64,000 nt of DNA from Adiantum capillus-veneris (taxonomy: Eukaryota; Streptophyta; Polypodiopsida; Polypodiales; Pteridaceae): positions 122,615,391 through 122,679,390 of the forward strand of contig CM043947.1 of the NCBI GenBank assembly GCA_014529385.2. Direction: 5' to 3'. Both the position numbers and the translations under genes were made by a program. Shown one piece after another: positions 1 through 10,315 of this stretch (positions are counted from its first letter, which is position 1; the number at the start of each line of letters is the position of its first letter). The notes under the pieces were generated by a model. That model was given only the letters and a program-made list of their open reading frames with translations, was not told where the DNA came from and did no database searches.

Positions 1-384
1 ACATAGATTCAGAATTCAACAGATAAAGATTTGCAGATTTCAGCCCTTAGCATTTTCAGATTTCAGCCCGTCTTGTCGTCGTCGACATCGTCAGCAAGTC
101 CAAGCATTCTAGAGATTTGTGCAATCAATAGTAGACCGCTCTCGCCATAGAGAGTGGGGCCTTCGGAGGAGGGTTTTGACAACATTCTGTTGTCGTATTT
201 TTCTCTCTGTATCTCTCAGTCTCAGCACCTTCATTCACAGTGTTTGTCCACTTTGTTTGTGATCACTTGCACTCTCTCATTAAAGAATGGAAGGCTCTTC
301 CTTCTCTAAGTAAAAGGAACCTTGAGCACAGTTCGGAGCACTCATTTGAGCAAAGTTCAACATTCACTTCCGTTGCACCTTACA
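1..384 (+). repeat. 5' LTR (3' part) of non-autonomous gypsy element K1
   Basis: The window opens inside this LTR. It ends in TGCACCTTACA, and a TTGGTATC primer-binding site follows at once. The sequence matches the K1 3' LTR at 2248-3482, the E LTRs and, more distantly, the K2 LTRs, including the block with CTCTCGCCATAGAGAGTGGG. The upstream part with the TATA box lies outside the window. Confidence 0.85.
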
Positions 385-396
385 TTGGTATCACAG
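385..396 (+). other. K1 primer-binding site (initiator tRNA-Met type)
   Basis: The sequence TTGGTATCACAG directly follows the LTR end. It differs by one base from the TTGGTATCAGAG site of K2 at 9874. Such sites pair with the 3' end of initiator tRNA-Met to prime minus-strand DNA synthesis. Confidence 0.8.
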
Positions 397-831
397 CTTT
401 GGCAGTGTTCTATATCACCCAAGGAAAGAACCACATAATTTTTTTTGCTTGTTGCGGTCGCACGTAACCCAAGTCCTCTTGGGCGTTTCGATTCCTAATC
501 GTGTTTTTGAAGAGTGACAGGAAACCCAAGAAAGAAGGGCTTGTCCAGCCTCTCCTTGTGCGTCTTTTCACTCATTGAGAGCGGACTGTGCACTTAGCGG
601 CCGGCCAATCGACGTGAGGTGGGAAAAAGCAACCTTGGTGTGAGCGCAGGGCCGCCAAGGGGTGCGCCCACGGAAAAGAGAAGAGCTCGGGTGAAGAGAA
701 GATCCTTCTCTTACACAGATTGCAAGCGAAAACCTCAAGAACCTCAAGATCAAGACCCTGAAGAGCCCAAGAACCCAAGAGCCACAAGAACCCAAGTTTC
801 TCGTGAACTTAAGAACTCAAGACTTCAGTGG
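397..831 (+). other. K1 untranslated leader
   Basis: Leader between primer-binding site and gag. It matches the K2 leader (9887-10315) and, in reverse complement, the E leader (59446-60083). A short open stretch from 619 is shared with K2 but is not obviously a separate gene; it reads straight into the gag ATG at 832. Confidence 0.6.
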
Positions 832-1527
832 ATGGTCATCACCCGAAGTGGAATGGGTACTTAACATGGAGGTGGTGAGCATGAGAGTGGCGAAGAAGAG
901 TTTTCCCCACCAGGAGGTTTTTCCGACCCTCCCCCTTCCCCATCTACACCAAGGATTGCACTAACTCCTATGGAGATTTTCGACAAGATGATGATGGACT
1001 GGAAGTTAGAACGCGAAGCAAGAAAAGTAGAAAGAAAGGCAGAACACAAAGAAAGAATGGCAGCCATAGCACGTTAACACAAAGAAAGAAGAGCTGAAAT
1101 AGAGCATGAGCACAACAAAAGAAAAGCCGCATTGGTCCTTTTTTTTTCTCATGTGCAGACGCAGCTTAAAGAGATTTAGGAGAAGGAGACTCTCTCAGTC
1201 TTGTCTTCTCCAAAGCATGACAAACATGATTTGCATGTTAAGGATAAGCATGATGATTTGCATGATCAAGATGTGATTTTTCACAAGCATGATGATTTGC
1301 AAGAAGATGATGTGATTGTTCACAAGGATGATGGTTTAGTTGATACTTTGTCTAGTGAAGCTAACCTCATTGCAGATTCGATCAATCACGAAGAACCGAT
1401 CTTGGCTCTCGAGTCGAGGTCCAAAGAACCCCCACAGGAAGATTCGATCAATCACGAAGAACCGATCTTGGCTCTCGAGTCGAGGTCCAAAGAACCCCAC
1501 AGGAAGTATTATGTGTTGAATGATTAG
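832..1527 (+). pseudogene. K1 Gag N-terminus fused to a KHDDL repeat (broken)
   Basis: The frame starts at ATG 832 (MVITRSGMGT) and matches the Gag start of K2 and of autonomous-type E (motif GFSDPP.SPS). In-frame stops sit at 862-864, near 1075 and near 1177. After the Gag-like start comes a charged Arg/Glu/Lys stretch likely to form a coiled coil, then from about 1216 Lys-His-Asp-Asp-Leu repeats. Next is a direct repeat of the module DSINHEEPILALESRSKEP (about 1377-1500). A one-base loss in the second copy of that module (CCCC instead of CCCCC) shifts the frame and ends the ORF at 1527. No CCHC knuckle or enzymatic domain is present. Probable role: structural protein of a non-autonomous element. 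Confidence 0.65.
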
Positions 1528-2243
1528 TCAGCACGCATTGTTCGAGTGTTTCATTCATTTTAGTCACCATCTTTATGTGATCTCTCTTCATAGGCATGAC
1601 ATATTGCACGATGAACACGATTCACTCATGAATGAGCATGGATGTATGCGGATTACTCATGAAAAGATGAAATTTTTGCACCCAAGGAATTCACATTGCA
1701 TGTCTCTTCCTTGGCATGACATAGTACCTGAAAGAGCAGAAGAAGGATTCAACATCAAGCATGGGCATTTCCATTGTGATTTGCCACAAATGATTGATTA
1801 AGATCAGAAAGTCAAAATTCGACTCCATTGTTTGCATGTGTTTGATGAATGGTTTGACACTCTGTCTATATATTCATCTACATTCCATGCATGCACAGCC
1901 TTTAAAGAAGACTAGAAATTTTCCAGTCACTTTACATGGAATGGGTATGTTCATGTTTTTGTGTTGGAAGTGGATTCAGGATTTTTTCATCCTCAGAGAT
2001 TCTTGAAGAAGGTAGACGCATGACTATAGACAAAGAAGAAGCATTGAAGGAGCCACAGATGACTTTGTGTCGCTTTCGGTGCGGCCCAAAGAAGCAAGCA
2101 TGCAGACCTTTATGAAGTTCAAGTATCGCATGACCCAAACATCAAAGTGGGCCGGCGAAGAGTCCTTTCCAAGATTCCGGATGCTATTGGCGATCTCCCT
2201 CGACGCCAAACAGTCGGTACCAGTACCTCACTTTGAAAAGGAG
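1520..2243 (+). pseudogene. K1 His-rich region and chromodomain remnant (broken)
   Basis: The segment from 1520 (MISQHALFEC) to 1801 is rich in His, Asp and Met and matches K2 at 11249-11560 at protein level (MSLPW.D, KHGHFH). After frame changes, the part from about 2040 to 2243 resembles the chromodomain at the C-terminus of the E integrase: FMKFKYR, then a Trp, then an acidic residue pair. Chromodomains of gypsy integrases are known to steer insertion toward modified histones. Here no integrase core precedes it. The His-rich part resembles nothing I recognise. Confidence 0.55.
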
Positions 2244-2247
2244 GGAA
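2235..2247 (+). other. K1 polypurine tract
   Basis: An A/G-only run (GAAAAGGAGGGAA) lies directly before the 3' LTR start. This is the expected primer site for plus-strand DNA synthesis. Confidence 0.8.
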
Positions 2248-3482
2248 TGTCACGTGCAGATCTAACCCTATGTGTACGTGGACAAGCTACTTTATGACAT
2301 GGGTTCAATTCAGTTAGATTAGGAAGTGATCTGACACTTTTGTGAGTTTGTTTGCAGACCGTGCATGTCCAGGCACTTAGAGTAGATGCATATCCTCTGG
2401 TTACACAAAGCATGATCATCAGATTTCCATCAAAACCCATCAGGAGCATTTTTACAGTGCATAGAACTATTTTCCCTATTTTAGCCAATTTTCACTTATT
2501 ATTTTTAAGTGACTTACTAGATAAGGCAATTTGACGAGTGAAGTATATAAGTAAACCTAGAGCCAGCACTTTCTGGCAGAAGAGGCAGCAGGAACCCTGT
2601 GTTCATCAGGAAACTTCTCAGCAAGACCCCCCAAGACAGAAGACCTAGTGTTTTTGCCCTTGCAAGACCTAGCATTTTTCACTCAGATTAGCCTTGGCGA
2701 TTTGGTTTGCAGATCAGCCCCGACAGTAGCAAGACAGCATGACTTCCTAGTGTTTCTGGCATCAAGACCACAGATCAGCCATAGCGTTAGCAGTTTTCCA
2801 CCGCAGCAGACAGTTTTCAGCCTAGCGTTTTTGCATCAGAATTACACTTAAGCGTTTTGTAGATTCACCGTGATGGAACCCCAAGAAGCATCAGCGTTTT
2901 CAGTTTCCAGTAGTCAAACTCCGCACTAGAACCCCCGAACCTCGCAGATCTCACCTTCCCGTAGTAGTTCCTCGCCGCACGGTTAGATCCAGCGTAGTTT
3001 GCAAATTCAGCCTGGAAAACACAGATTTCAGCATCTGCGTTTTCAGCGCGTCGTTGTCACATCGTCGCCATGGACATCGCCATCGACATAGAGTCAGAAT
3101 TCAGCATATAAAGATTTGCAGATTTCAGCCCTTAGCATTTTCAGATATCAGCCCGTCTCGCCGTCGTCCTCATCGTCGTCGACATTGTCAGCAAGTCCAA
3201 GCATTGTAGAGATTTGTGCAATCAATAGTAGACTACTCTCGCCATAGAGAGTGGGGTCTTCAGAGAAGGGTTTTGACAACATTCTAGTGTCGTATTCTTC
3301 TCTCTCTATCTCTCAGTCTCAGCACCTTCATTCACAGTGTTTGTCCACTTTGTTTGTGATCACTTGCACTCTCTTATTAAAGGACGGAAGGCTTCCCCTT
3401 CCCTAAGTAAAAGGAACCTTGAGCACAGTTCAGAGCACTCATCTTGAGCAAAGTTCAACATTCACTTCCACTGCACCTTACA
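2248..3482 (+). repeat. K1 3' LTR
   Basis: The 1235-bp LTR runs from TGTCACGTGC to CACCTTACA. A TATATAAG box lies about 300 bp in. It is followed by TCTTG (3483-3487), which corresponds to the CGAGA target duplication (TCTCG on the other strand) around the solo LTR in the right arm, with one base changed. The internal tract of repeated CAGCGTTTT and CAGATTTCAG motifs is typical of this LTR family. Confidence 0.88.
2544..2551 (+). promoter_or_regulatory. TATA box of K1 3' LTR
   Basis: TATATAAG is conserved at the same LTR position in K2 (9010-9017 and 12609-12616), the solo LTR (50585-50592, minus) and both E LTRs (51444-51451 and 60876-60883, minus). It is the likely Pol II promoter core of the family. 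Confidence 0.65.
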
Positions 3483-3732
3483 TCTTGCCATAGAGAGGTG
3501 GGGCCTTCGGAGGAGGGTTTGACAACTCTTCTGGTGTCGTATTCTCTTCTCTCTCTATCTCTCAGTCTCAGCACCTTCATTCACAATGTTTATCCACTTT
3601 GTTTGTGATCACTTGCACTTTCTCACCAAAGGAACGGAAGGCTCTCCCTTCCGTAAGTAAAAGGAACCTTTAGCACGTTTCCGAGCACTCATCTTGAGCA
3701 AAGTTCAACACTCACTTCCGCTGCACCTTACA
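3483..3732 (+). repeat. 3' fragment of an E-family LTR (E') that K1 inserted into
   Basis: It starts TCTTGCCATAGAG and ends CTGCACCTTACA, equal to the last 250 bp of the LTR. The rest of this LTR lies beyond the window start, on the other side of K1. The following ACAAT (3733-3737) is the reverse complement of the ATTGT target duplication flanking E in the right arm. So this is the inverted copy of the E 3' LTR. Confidence 0.85.
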
Positions 3733-3737
3733 ACAAT

Positions 3738-4310
3738 AGATTGACGTTATGCCCTGCAGACGCTTCGGTACTCCAAAGATCCACAGTATGCAAAATTTTT
3801 TGGCCAAGCACCCGCTTGATGAGATGCATTCCAGATGGCGTTCCGTCATCAGATCACTTTTGAAGTCGGCAATGAAAAAGTCCACTACACCTAGCTCTGC
3901 GGCCCAGAAGGTGTATTCAATGGCCCGAGAAGCAGAGTCGAGCAGCATTCAGACTACTAGGGTTGGATATCTACTTTTGAAAATGCTAAGAAGGCCACGA
4001 AGCGAGTTCGATTAGAGGATGATGATGTTGACTTTCACCACGAGATAAAAGTGTCTTGCTTGCTCAAAGATGTCAGAGTCTTGGAAGCAAAAAAAAAACC
4101 CGAGCCAACCAGTATGATCCTCTCGAGGATAGGAAGAAGAAATCCAAAGACTTTAAGGAGGTGAGCAAGTACTAAAGTTTTGACACTTTTTCTAGCTTTA
4201 GGGAGCGTTTCCAACTAACTCCTCAATAGATGGCCGAGTACCAAGGCTCAAGGCAGATGCTATAAGTGTAGTCGCATAGGACACACCTTTAGGGAATGTA
4301 ACCAAACCAC
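3738..4310 (+). pseudogene. H' gypsy gag fragment with CCHC knuckle
   Basis: The open stretch 3749-4017 contains LDEMHSRWR.VIRS, matching the G2 Gag motif FDEVHSQWPKTIEPP and the H copy at 49433-49218 (minus). A frame change near 3960 leads to a downstream segment with a CX2CX4HX4C zinc knuckle at 4257-4298 (CYKC, GHTF, EC), the nucleic-acid-binding motif of nucleocapsid. The N-terminal part of this gag is missing here: in the right arm it lies at 61196-61362, on the far side of E. Several frameshifts make it non-functional. Confidence 0.75.
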
Positions 4311-4576
4311 CCACCCTACCCCACCCAATAATATTTCGGTCGAATGATAAAACATCCAAGCAACACCACCACCAAGGATTTATCAGAGCTTGGATCATAA
4401 TTACATGGAACGGGAAATCAGAATGAGGAAAGGGCAACAACAATGGGCATGAAATGCCATTCCTTGTTATGGATAGAACGGGAAGTTGGAGTGGAAACCG
4501 GGAACAACGAGCTGAAAATGGCCATTCCCTGTAACTATGGCGTACACACGATACATCCGGAGAGCCATGCAGAGTC

Positions 4577-4846
4577 TTGGAACAAGTTCCGGACAAAGAT
4601 GCCCTTATCTTCTTAGACCCTAGGTCAGCCAAAATCTTCATTTCCACTAACATGGCCGCCTGCCTTGGCATTGACGAATACACAAAGGGAAACTCTATTG
4701 AAGTCGAGATGGCGAACGGCACTTATGGTGCTACTACACCTTTGGTGGACTTACTCCGAGTCCACGTCCAAGGATTTCTAGATGCTGTGGATTTCTACAT
4801 CATGGAATCACAGGGTTCTGATGTTTTGTTAGGGACACCCTAGTTC
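4577..4846 (+). pseudogene. H' retroviral-type aspartic protease remnant
   Basis: The frame contains LIFLDPRSAK.FIS, where the expected active-site triad D-S/T-G is D-P-R, followed by the typical VDFYIM and DVLLGTP motifs near the end. It is homologous to the G2 segment upstream of RT (EDFYIM, NVLLGIPW). It ends at a stop in place of the Trp after GTP. Inactive. The gap 4311-4576 is decayed linker with no recognisable domain. Confidence 0.65.
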
Positions 4847-5165
4847 CATAAGTATGATGCCCTCCTACGCGCTCGTGATGGAGATCATCCTCACCCATGG
4901 AGACAAATGAATAAAACTAGATGTAAAATTTTAGGGCGAATCTATATCCCTTGTATTTGCTTGTTCAGTCAAGAAATTAATAAAGAGACCAATTTTTGCT
5001 TGCATGATTTATGCAAATTCTGACTCTACCCATGAATTTGTTCCTTTATCCCCTCAAGATCAAAGTCATCTACACTTCTTATAGAAGTACCCTAATTGCT
5101 TTGAAGAACCCCGGTCTAGGGTATTGCCACCGGTACGACCCCAAAGATCATGAAATTTCTGGGGC

Positions 5166-5615
5166 ATGTATATCGACTATTGTTCCTTGAACAAGATCTT
5201 CATTGAAAACCGTTTTTCTATCCCACATATCAATGATATTTCGGATCATCTTCACGGATTGTCCTACCATCAGGTTCACATAAAGCTAGTTGATGTACCG
5301 AAGACAGCTTCCATACCACTTTCGGGCATTTTTGGTCATGCCTTTTGGATTCACAAATTCTCCGACCACCTTCAATTGTATGATGGAGCGCATTTTCAGA
5401 AAGCACTGTGATTTTGTGGGCAATTTCTTTGACGATTTGATCTTCTCCTTCAAGAACGAGAACCAACATTGCACACATCTTGCTATGGTATTTAACATAT
5501 TCCGCAACCACCAATTGGAAGAAAAGTGAATTCTTTATGACACAAATCCACTACCTCGGACCCATTATATTAGCAACCGGAGTGCGAATGGATCCCGAGA
5601 AAGTATAGGTGTCAA
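5166..5615 (+). pseudogene. H' reverse transcriptase remnant
   Basis: Pieces in two frames resemble gypsy RT: an IDY.SLNK...NRF.IP segment from 5170, then VMPFGFTNSPTTFN and a NFFDDLIFSF catalytic box within 5290-5529 (FFDD in place of the common IDD). Frameshifts separate them. The homology stops at about 5615, where unrelated tandemly duplicated DNA begins. The right-arm copy lacks this RT part altogether. Confidence 0.7.
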
Positions 5616-5617
5616 AT

Positions 5618-6290
<673 letters not shown>

Positions 6291-7376
6291 TACCTCAATG
6301 CAAACTCAATTGACTCAATTGATGACAATCGCCGCTGTAACTCCTCATGAAGAGGCACGTCCTAGGCTGATTTGATGCACCTTGGATCCTTCTCGATGTG
6401 GGATTGGGGATGGCCACCACGGTGCTGATTTGGACTCCCGATGCGAAAGGAATGAAGGGCTGAAAACGCAGATCTCGGTGACATCGATGATGGATAGGAA
6501 TGGAGCACTCAATGACGGCGAGGGAATGGCCGAGGTGAGGGCTCAATGTGCTGCTGAAGAACTGGACTGCATCTATCGTGGACTAACGCTCGTAGATCTC
6601 ACACCACACCGGCGGCGACGGGCTGAAAACTGAAAAAGAAACCGCTCCGTAGGGCGGTAGACTTTAGCTTTCACCCGATTCTTCACTTGATAAACTTTAC
6701 TTAAACTTCACGACATAGAGAAACTTCGCAAATGAACATGTAACTGAATTAACAATTCACACAAACCACGGCTCGGAAGCTAGAGTGCTACCAACAAGCA
6801 GACAGTGACAACCTGTAGGCCCCAAAGACTAGCGCCCCTTTTGGTATTTCTTTATTCTTTTAAAACTTGGTAGAAAACCTGTAAGTTCCTACGAGCTGTC
6901 CCGCTTTTACAGGGCTGAAAATGGCCTACTCTAGCCCGATTTCGGCAGCATAACTGCAGTAGGAGGCTTCATAGACAAAATCCCCACGCTAAAGGTGATT
7001 TTCCCGGCGCATACAGACACTTTCTCAAACCTTGCGAGAATCTGCAGCACGCTGAATTCTCTGTTTTCTGCCCCGAAAATGCACTAGATCACCTAACAGT
7101 GATCCCAATGCTTCTCCGAAGCTTTTGGGGGTAAAAGGGAACAATTAGGGTCAAAACTCTAAACCTGCAAAAACACACATCAGGCTGTATTTTACTGTTT
7201 TGGACTCCGTTTCGCGTGCCGATCACATTCGTAAGCAATCCCTCATACTCTCGCACCTATAGGGCTACTCGCCCCTTGAATCGGACTAGATTTCTTGCAT
7301 GAAATATCTCCGAATTCACCTGTACGTGCGGGGGATTAGCAATTAGCTAATTAAGTACGTGGACAAGAGGCTCTTG
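6291..7376. other. Anonymous flank of G1, left arm
   Basis: No convincing gene. Reverse complement of 47228-48430 with only a few differences per 150 bases where I compared them. It contains one copy (about 6819-6854) of the block CCCCAAAGACT.GCGCCCC...GGTATTTCTTTA that is otherwise found inside G, H and F LTRs. Part of this stretch is therefore probably an old LTR whose ends I cannot place. Confidence 0.5.
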
Positions 7377-7583
7377 TGTAACAGACTTGGACACTCCAAG
7401 TCAAGAATCAATCGCGACAGCACCAAATAACCACTTCAAAACAATTCACAGATCACAATAGATTTGCACTGGCCCGGCGGAGTTCCGTGCCTAGAGATAT
7501 TGGCCCCAAAGATTGGCGCCCCTTTTGGTATTTCTTTATGCATTAAATCAATGTCAAAGTACAAAGAGCGGTTAGGGTTTCAC

Positions 7584-7613
7584 TCTCAGACTCTGCGTCC
7601 AAATACTCTGAGA
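7584..7613 (-). other. Conserved stem-loop near the presumed transcript start of G LTRs
   Basis: TCTCAGA and TCTGAGA pair perfectly (7 bp) around a 16-base loop containing CTGCGTCC. The same arms and loop occur in G2 LTRs (about 25020-25050 and 36028-36058), G1' (about 46994-47023) and the LTR at 63.7 kb. It lies just downstream of the TATA-like sequence in element orientation, so it is likely near the RNA 5' end. A role in packaging or translation is only inference. Confidence 0.5.
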
Positions 7614-7696
7614 AGTGAGGCCCTCACCGCGTATAAAAAGATTACAAGGGATGCCCAAAAGCAGAGCCCCAAAAAGCTTCGAGTTCAAAAGCAATC

Positions 7697-7740
7697 TCTC
7701 TCTCTCTCTCTCTAGAGAGAACCAAAAAAAAAAGCAAATC

Positions 7741-7797
<57 letters not shown>
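7697..7797. repeat. CT microsatellites in G1 LTR
   Basis: Two CT runs (7697-7715 and 7743-7797) are separated by an A-rich interruption. The inverted copy at 46837-46911 is shorter. G2 LTRs have a short CT run in the same place, so this is a variable LTR feature. Confidence 0.93.
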
Positions 7798-7909
7798 CAA
7801 TTCCTTGCGTAGCAAAAAGCTGCCAGAAATTGAGTCGCTAGGAGCTTTTTCCCATCTTTGTGATTTCCGAAAAAGTCCGTACACTGCTGCCACGTGGCAC
7901 TTGCGCCAG

Positions 7910-8060
7910 CTTTTAGGGTTTTTCATCCACTTAGGGTTTCAGCCAGAAGTTAGGGTTAGGGTTTCCAGAAATTAGGGTTTCTGCAAAATTAGGGTTTTTG
8001 GCAGAAATTAGGGTTTGCAGAAATTTTAGGGTTTCTGGCAGAAATTAGGATTTCTGCTGT
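7910..8060 (-). promoter_or_regulatory. Array of telo-box motifs in G1 LTR U3
   Basis: About eight TTAGGGTTT/TTAGGG motifs (AAACCCTAA in the direction of transcription), spaced by TTTCTGGCAGAAA-like sequence with a period near 20 bp. They lie upstream of the TATA-like sequence in the element's own orientation. The array is conserved in the inverted copy at 46617-46725 but absent from the G2, H and 63.4-kb LTRs. Telo-boxes are known plant promoter elements bound by TRB-type proteins. Function here is inferred. Confidence 0.6.
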
Positions 8061-8087
8061 CGGTAGCCACGTCATCACTTTGTGACA

Positions 8088-8683
8088 TACCCCCCTCTTG
8101 AAAGCATTGTAATCGACCGCGATTACGCCTGCAAAAACGACAGAAGCCATAAACCGTCTTAGCAGACACTGACTGTTAGTACCTACGTACTAGGAACACA
8201 CATCTAGCACATGTAGCAAATCGACAGTCACATCACACGACATCACAGGACATCACATGACATTCAACATTTATTCGGATCTTAGACCATGATTTATCGG
8301 CAATGTAGCTAGCAATCACATCTAGATCCAATCGGGACCTCATCGATGTCTAATTGACTAACCCCTATTGCAACCATGTCTATTCGAGATCAATGAAACC
8401 AAAATGCTAAAGTCATTTCGTCTATCAGTTCCTGCACTTAAAAGAAGTCAAGAACAAATCAGTATCATAATCAAGAATTTGATTTCATAAAGTCATACAA
8501 CAGAATACTGTCAGCTTTCAGTATCCTTGAAGCTCAAAGAGACATCAGTGACTCTAGTATCTAAATCAAGGCATCTATTGAAAAAGGAGCGGAGTGACTC
8601 CCCTCTTGTGCATCCCACTGCACCAGATCTCCGGTCAAGCTGAATTCTGGGTTTCGTTTGGAGTAGACTATGCTAAACCAAAA
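8088..8683 (-). other. G1 polypurine tract and 3' untranslated region
   Basis: The purine-rich strand (CAAGAGGGGGGTA in minus orientation) abuts the 3' LTR. The rest is the 3' UTR between chromodomain stop and LTR, homologous to 25448-26017 in G2 and to 42747-46570 (less insertions) in G1'. It is the empty-site reference for the MITE and hAT insertions of the right arm. CAAAA at 8679-8683 is the left target duplication of K2. Confidence 0.8.
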
Positions 8684-9873
8684 TGTCATGTGACACATCC
8701 CAACCCTATGTGTCCGTGGACAAGCTACACCATAGCAGGGTTCCCGTCAATTCAGTCAGTTTAGATTAGCAGTGATCTGGCACTTTTGTGAGTCTATTCG
8801 TAGATCGTGCATGCCCAGTCACTTAGCATAGATGCAAATCCTCCGGTTGCACACAGCATGATCATCAAAATTCCCATCAGAATCCATTAGCATCAGTTAA
8901 GGAATTTTTCCAGTGCATTTAGCCTATTTTCCCTATTTTTGACATTTTTCACTTATTACTTTTAAGTAGCTTCCCAACAAAAGTAGGTAGGGCAATTTTG
9001 CTAAGTTAATATATAAGCAAACCCAAGTTAGCACTTTCTGGCAGAAGAGGCAGCAGGAGCTCCACGCTCAACAAGCACCTTCTCAGCAAGAACCCATCAA
9101 CACTAGCGTTTGCAGATTCCCTCTCTAAGCCCTGGCATTTTTGGACATCCTCACCACAGATACCCCAGCGTTTTCCAGTTTGCATCATCGCCATCATCAA
9201 CAGATTGCATAGCGTTTTTGCATACCCTCAGCACCCTACAATCCTGGCGTTTCCAGCCATGATTGCCAGTAGCAGTCCCAGATTTGCATAGCGTTTTACT
9301 AACGCTACAGAGGCAGCCCAGCGTTTTTGGTTTTCAGCCGTGAATGCAGCAGATGTCCAGTGTTTTTCAGCAGTCCACACGACAGCAAATTCAGCCCAAG
9401 TTGGTTGCAGATGACCCCCATTTTCAGCCATAGAAAACGCAGCCAAAACAGTCATTTTCAGCCACCGAAACAGCCCTGAAATTCAGCAGATAGAAGACCA
9501 CAGATTTCAGCCCTAAAGTCGTCGTCCTCATCCCCGTCGTCGTCACCGGAATAGTCCCAAGTTGCATCAGTCCATTGCATCGTCATTGTACCACTTTGTG
9601 CAATCGTAAGTAGACCACTCTCGCTGACAAGAGTGGGGCCTTCGGAGGAGGGTTTTACAACGTCTCTGGTGTCGTATTTTCTCTTCTCTCTCCATCTCTC
9701 AGTCTTATACACTTGCACGCACAAAGTCCATTCACTTTGTTTGTGATCATAGCATTCTCTCATTAAGAACGGAAGGCTCTCCCTTCCATAAGAACTAAAA
9801 GGAAACTTGTTGAGCACAGTTCGGAGCACTCATCTTGAGCAAAGCGCAAACGATCATTCCGCTGTACCTAACA
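8684..9873 (+). repeat. K2 5' LTR
   Basis: The 1190-bp LTR runs TGTCATGTGACAC...TACCTAACA and belongs to the same family as K1 and E LTRs. TATATAAG lies at 9010-9017. Repeated CAGCGTTTT/TTTCAGCC motifs fill the middle. Confidence 0.9.
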
Positions 9874-9886
9874 TTGGTATCAGAGC
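9874..9886 (+). other. K2 primer-binding site and start of leader
   Basis: TTGGTATCAGAGC follows the LTR directly and matches the initiator tRNA-Met 3' end complement. The leader that follows, to 10315, resembles that of K1 and E and has no clear gene. Confidence 0.88.
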
Positions 9887-10315
9887 TTTGGCAGTGCTCT
9901 GTAGCACTCAAGGAAAGAACCACAAGAACCACAAGAAATTTTTTTGCTTGTTGAGGTTGCACGAACCGAAGTTCGCTTGTGCGTGTCGATTCCTAATCGT
10001 GTTTTTGAAGAGTGACAGGAATCCCAGGAAAGAAGGGCTTGCCCAGCCTCCCCTTGTGTCTCTTTTCACTCATTGAGAGCGGACCGTGCACTTAGTGGCC
10101 GGCCAATCGATGTGAGGTGGGAAAAAGCAACCTTGGTGTGAGCGCAAGGCCACCAAGGGGTGCGCCCGCAGAAAAGAGTAGAACTCGGGTGGAGAGAAGA
10201 TCCTTCTCAAACGCGATTTGCAAGCGAAAGAAAACCTCAAGAACTCAAGACCCGCAAAAACCTAAGTTCCTCGTGGACTTAAGAACCCAAGACCACAAGA
10301 ACCCACGATTGTAGA

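Larger units (their letters stand above)
7377..8087 (-). repeat. G1 3' LTR
   Basis: The 711-bp LTR runs TGTAACAGAC...TTTGTGACA on the plus strand; the element is transcribed on the minus strand. The same LTR, inverted, is at 46571-47227, and the immediate outer flank (CAAGAGGCTCTTG) is shared, so both are one insertion copied by the inverted duplication. It holds CT microsatellites, a telo-box array, a TATA-like element near 7631-7640 and a conserved stem-loop at 7584-7613. Confidence 0.88.

Noticed and set aside
4198-4722. 174-codon minus-strand ORF
   Set aside because: Opposite strand of the H' knuckle and protease region, no domain.
7642-7926. Arg-Glu repeat ORF
   Set aside because: CT microsatellite inside the G1 LTR.
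7910-8060. Interstitial telomere
   Set aside because: Motifs are spaced by about 20 bp with LTR-specific sequence and lie at a fixed place in two copies of one LTR; this is a promoter array, not a telomere remnant.
9806-10076. Short ORFs over LTR end and leader of K2
   Set aside because: They span the LTR/primer-binding boundary and are not conserved as proteins between K1 and K2.
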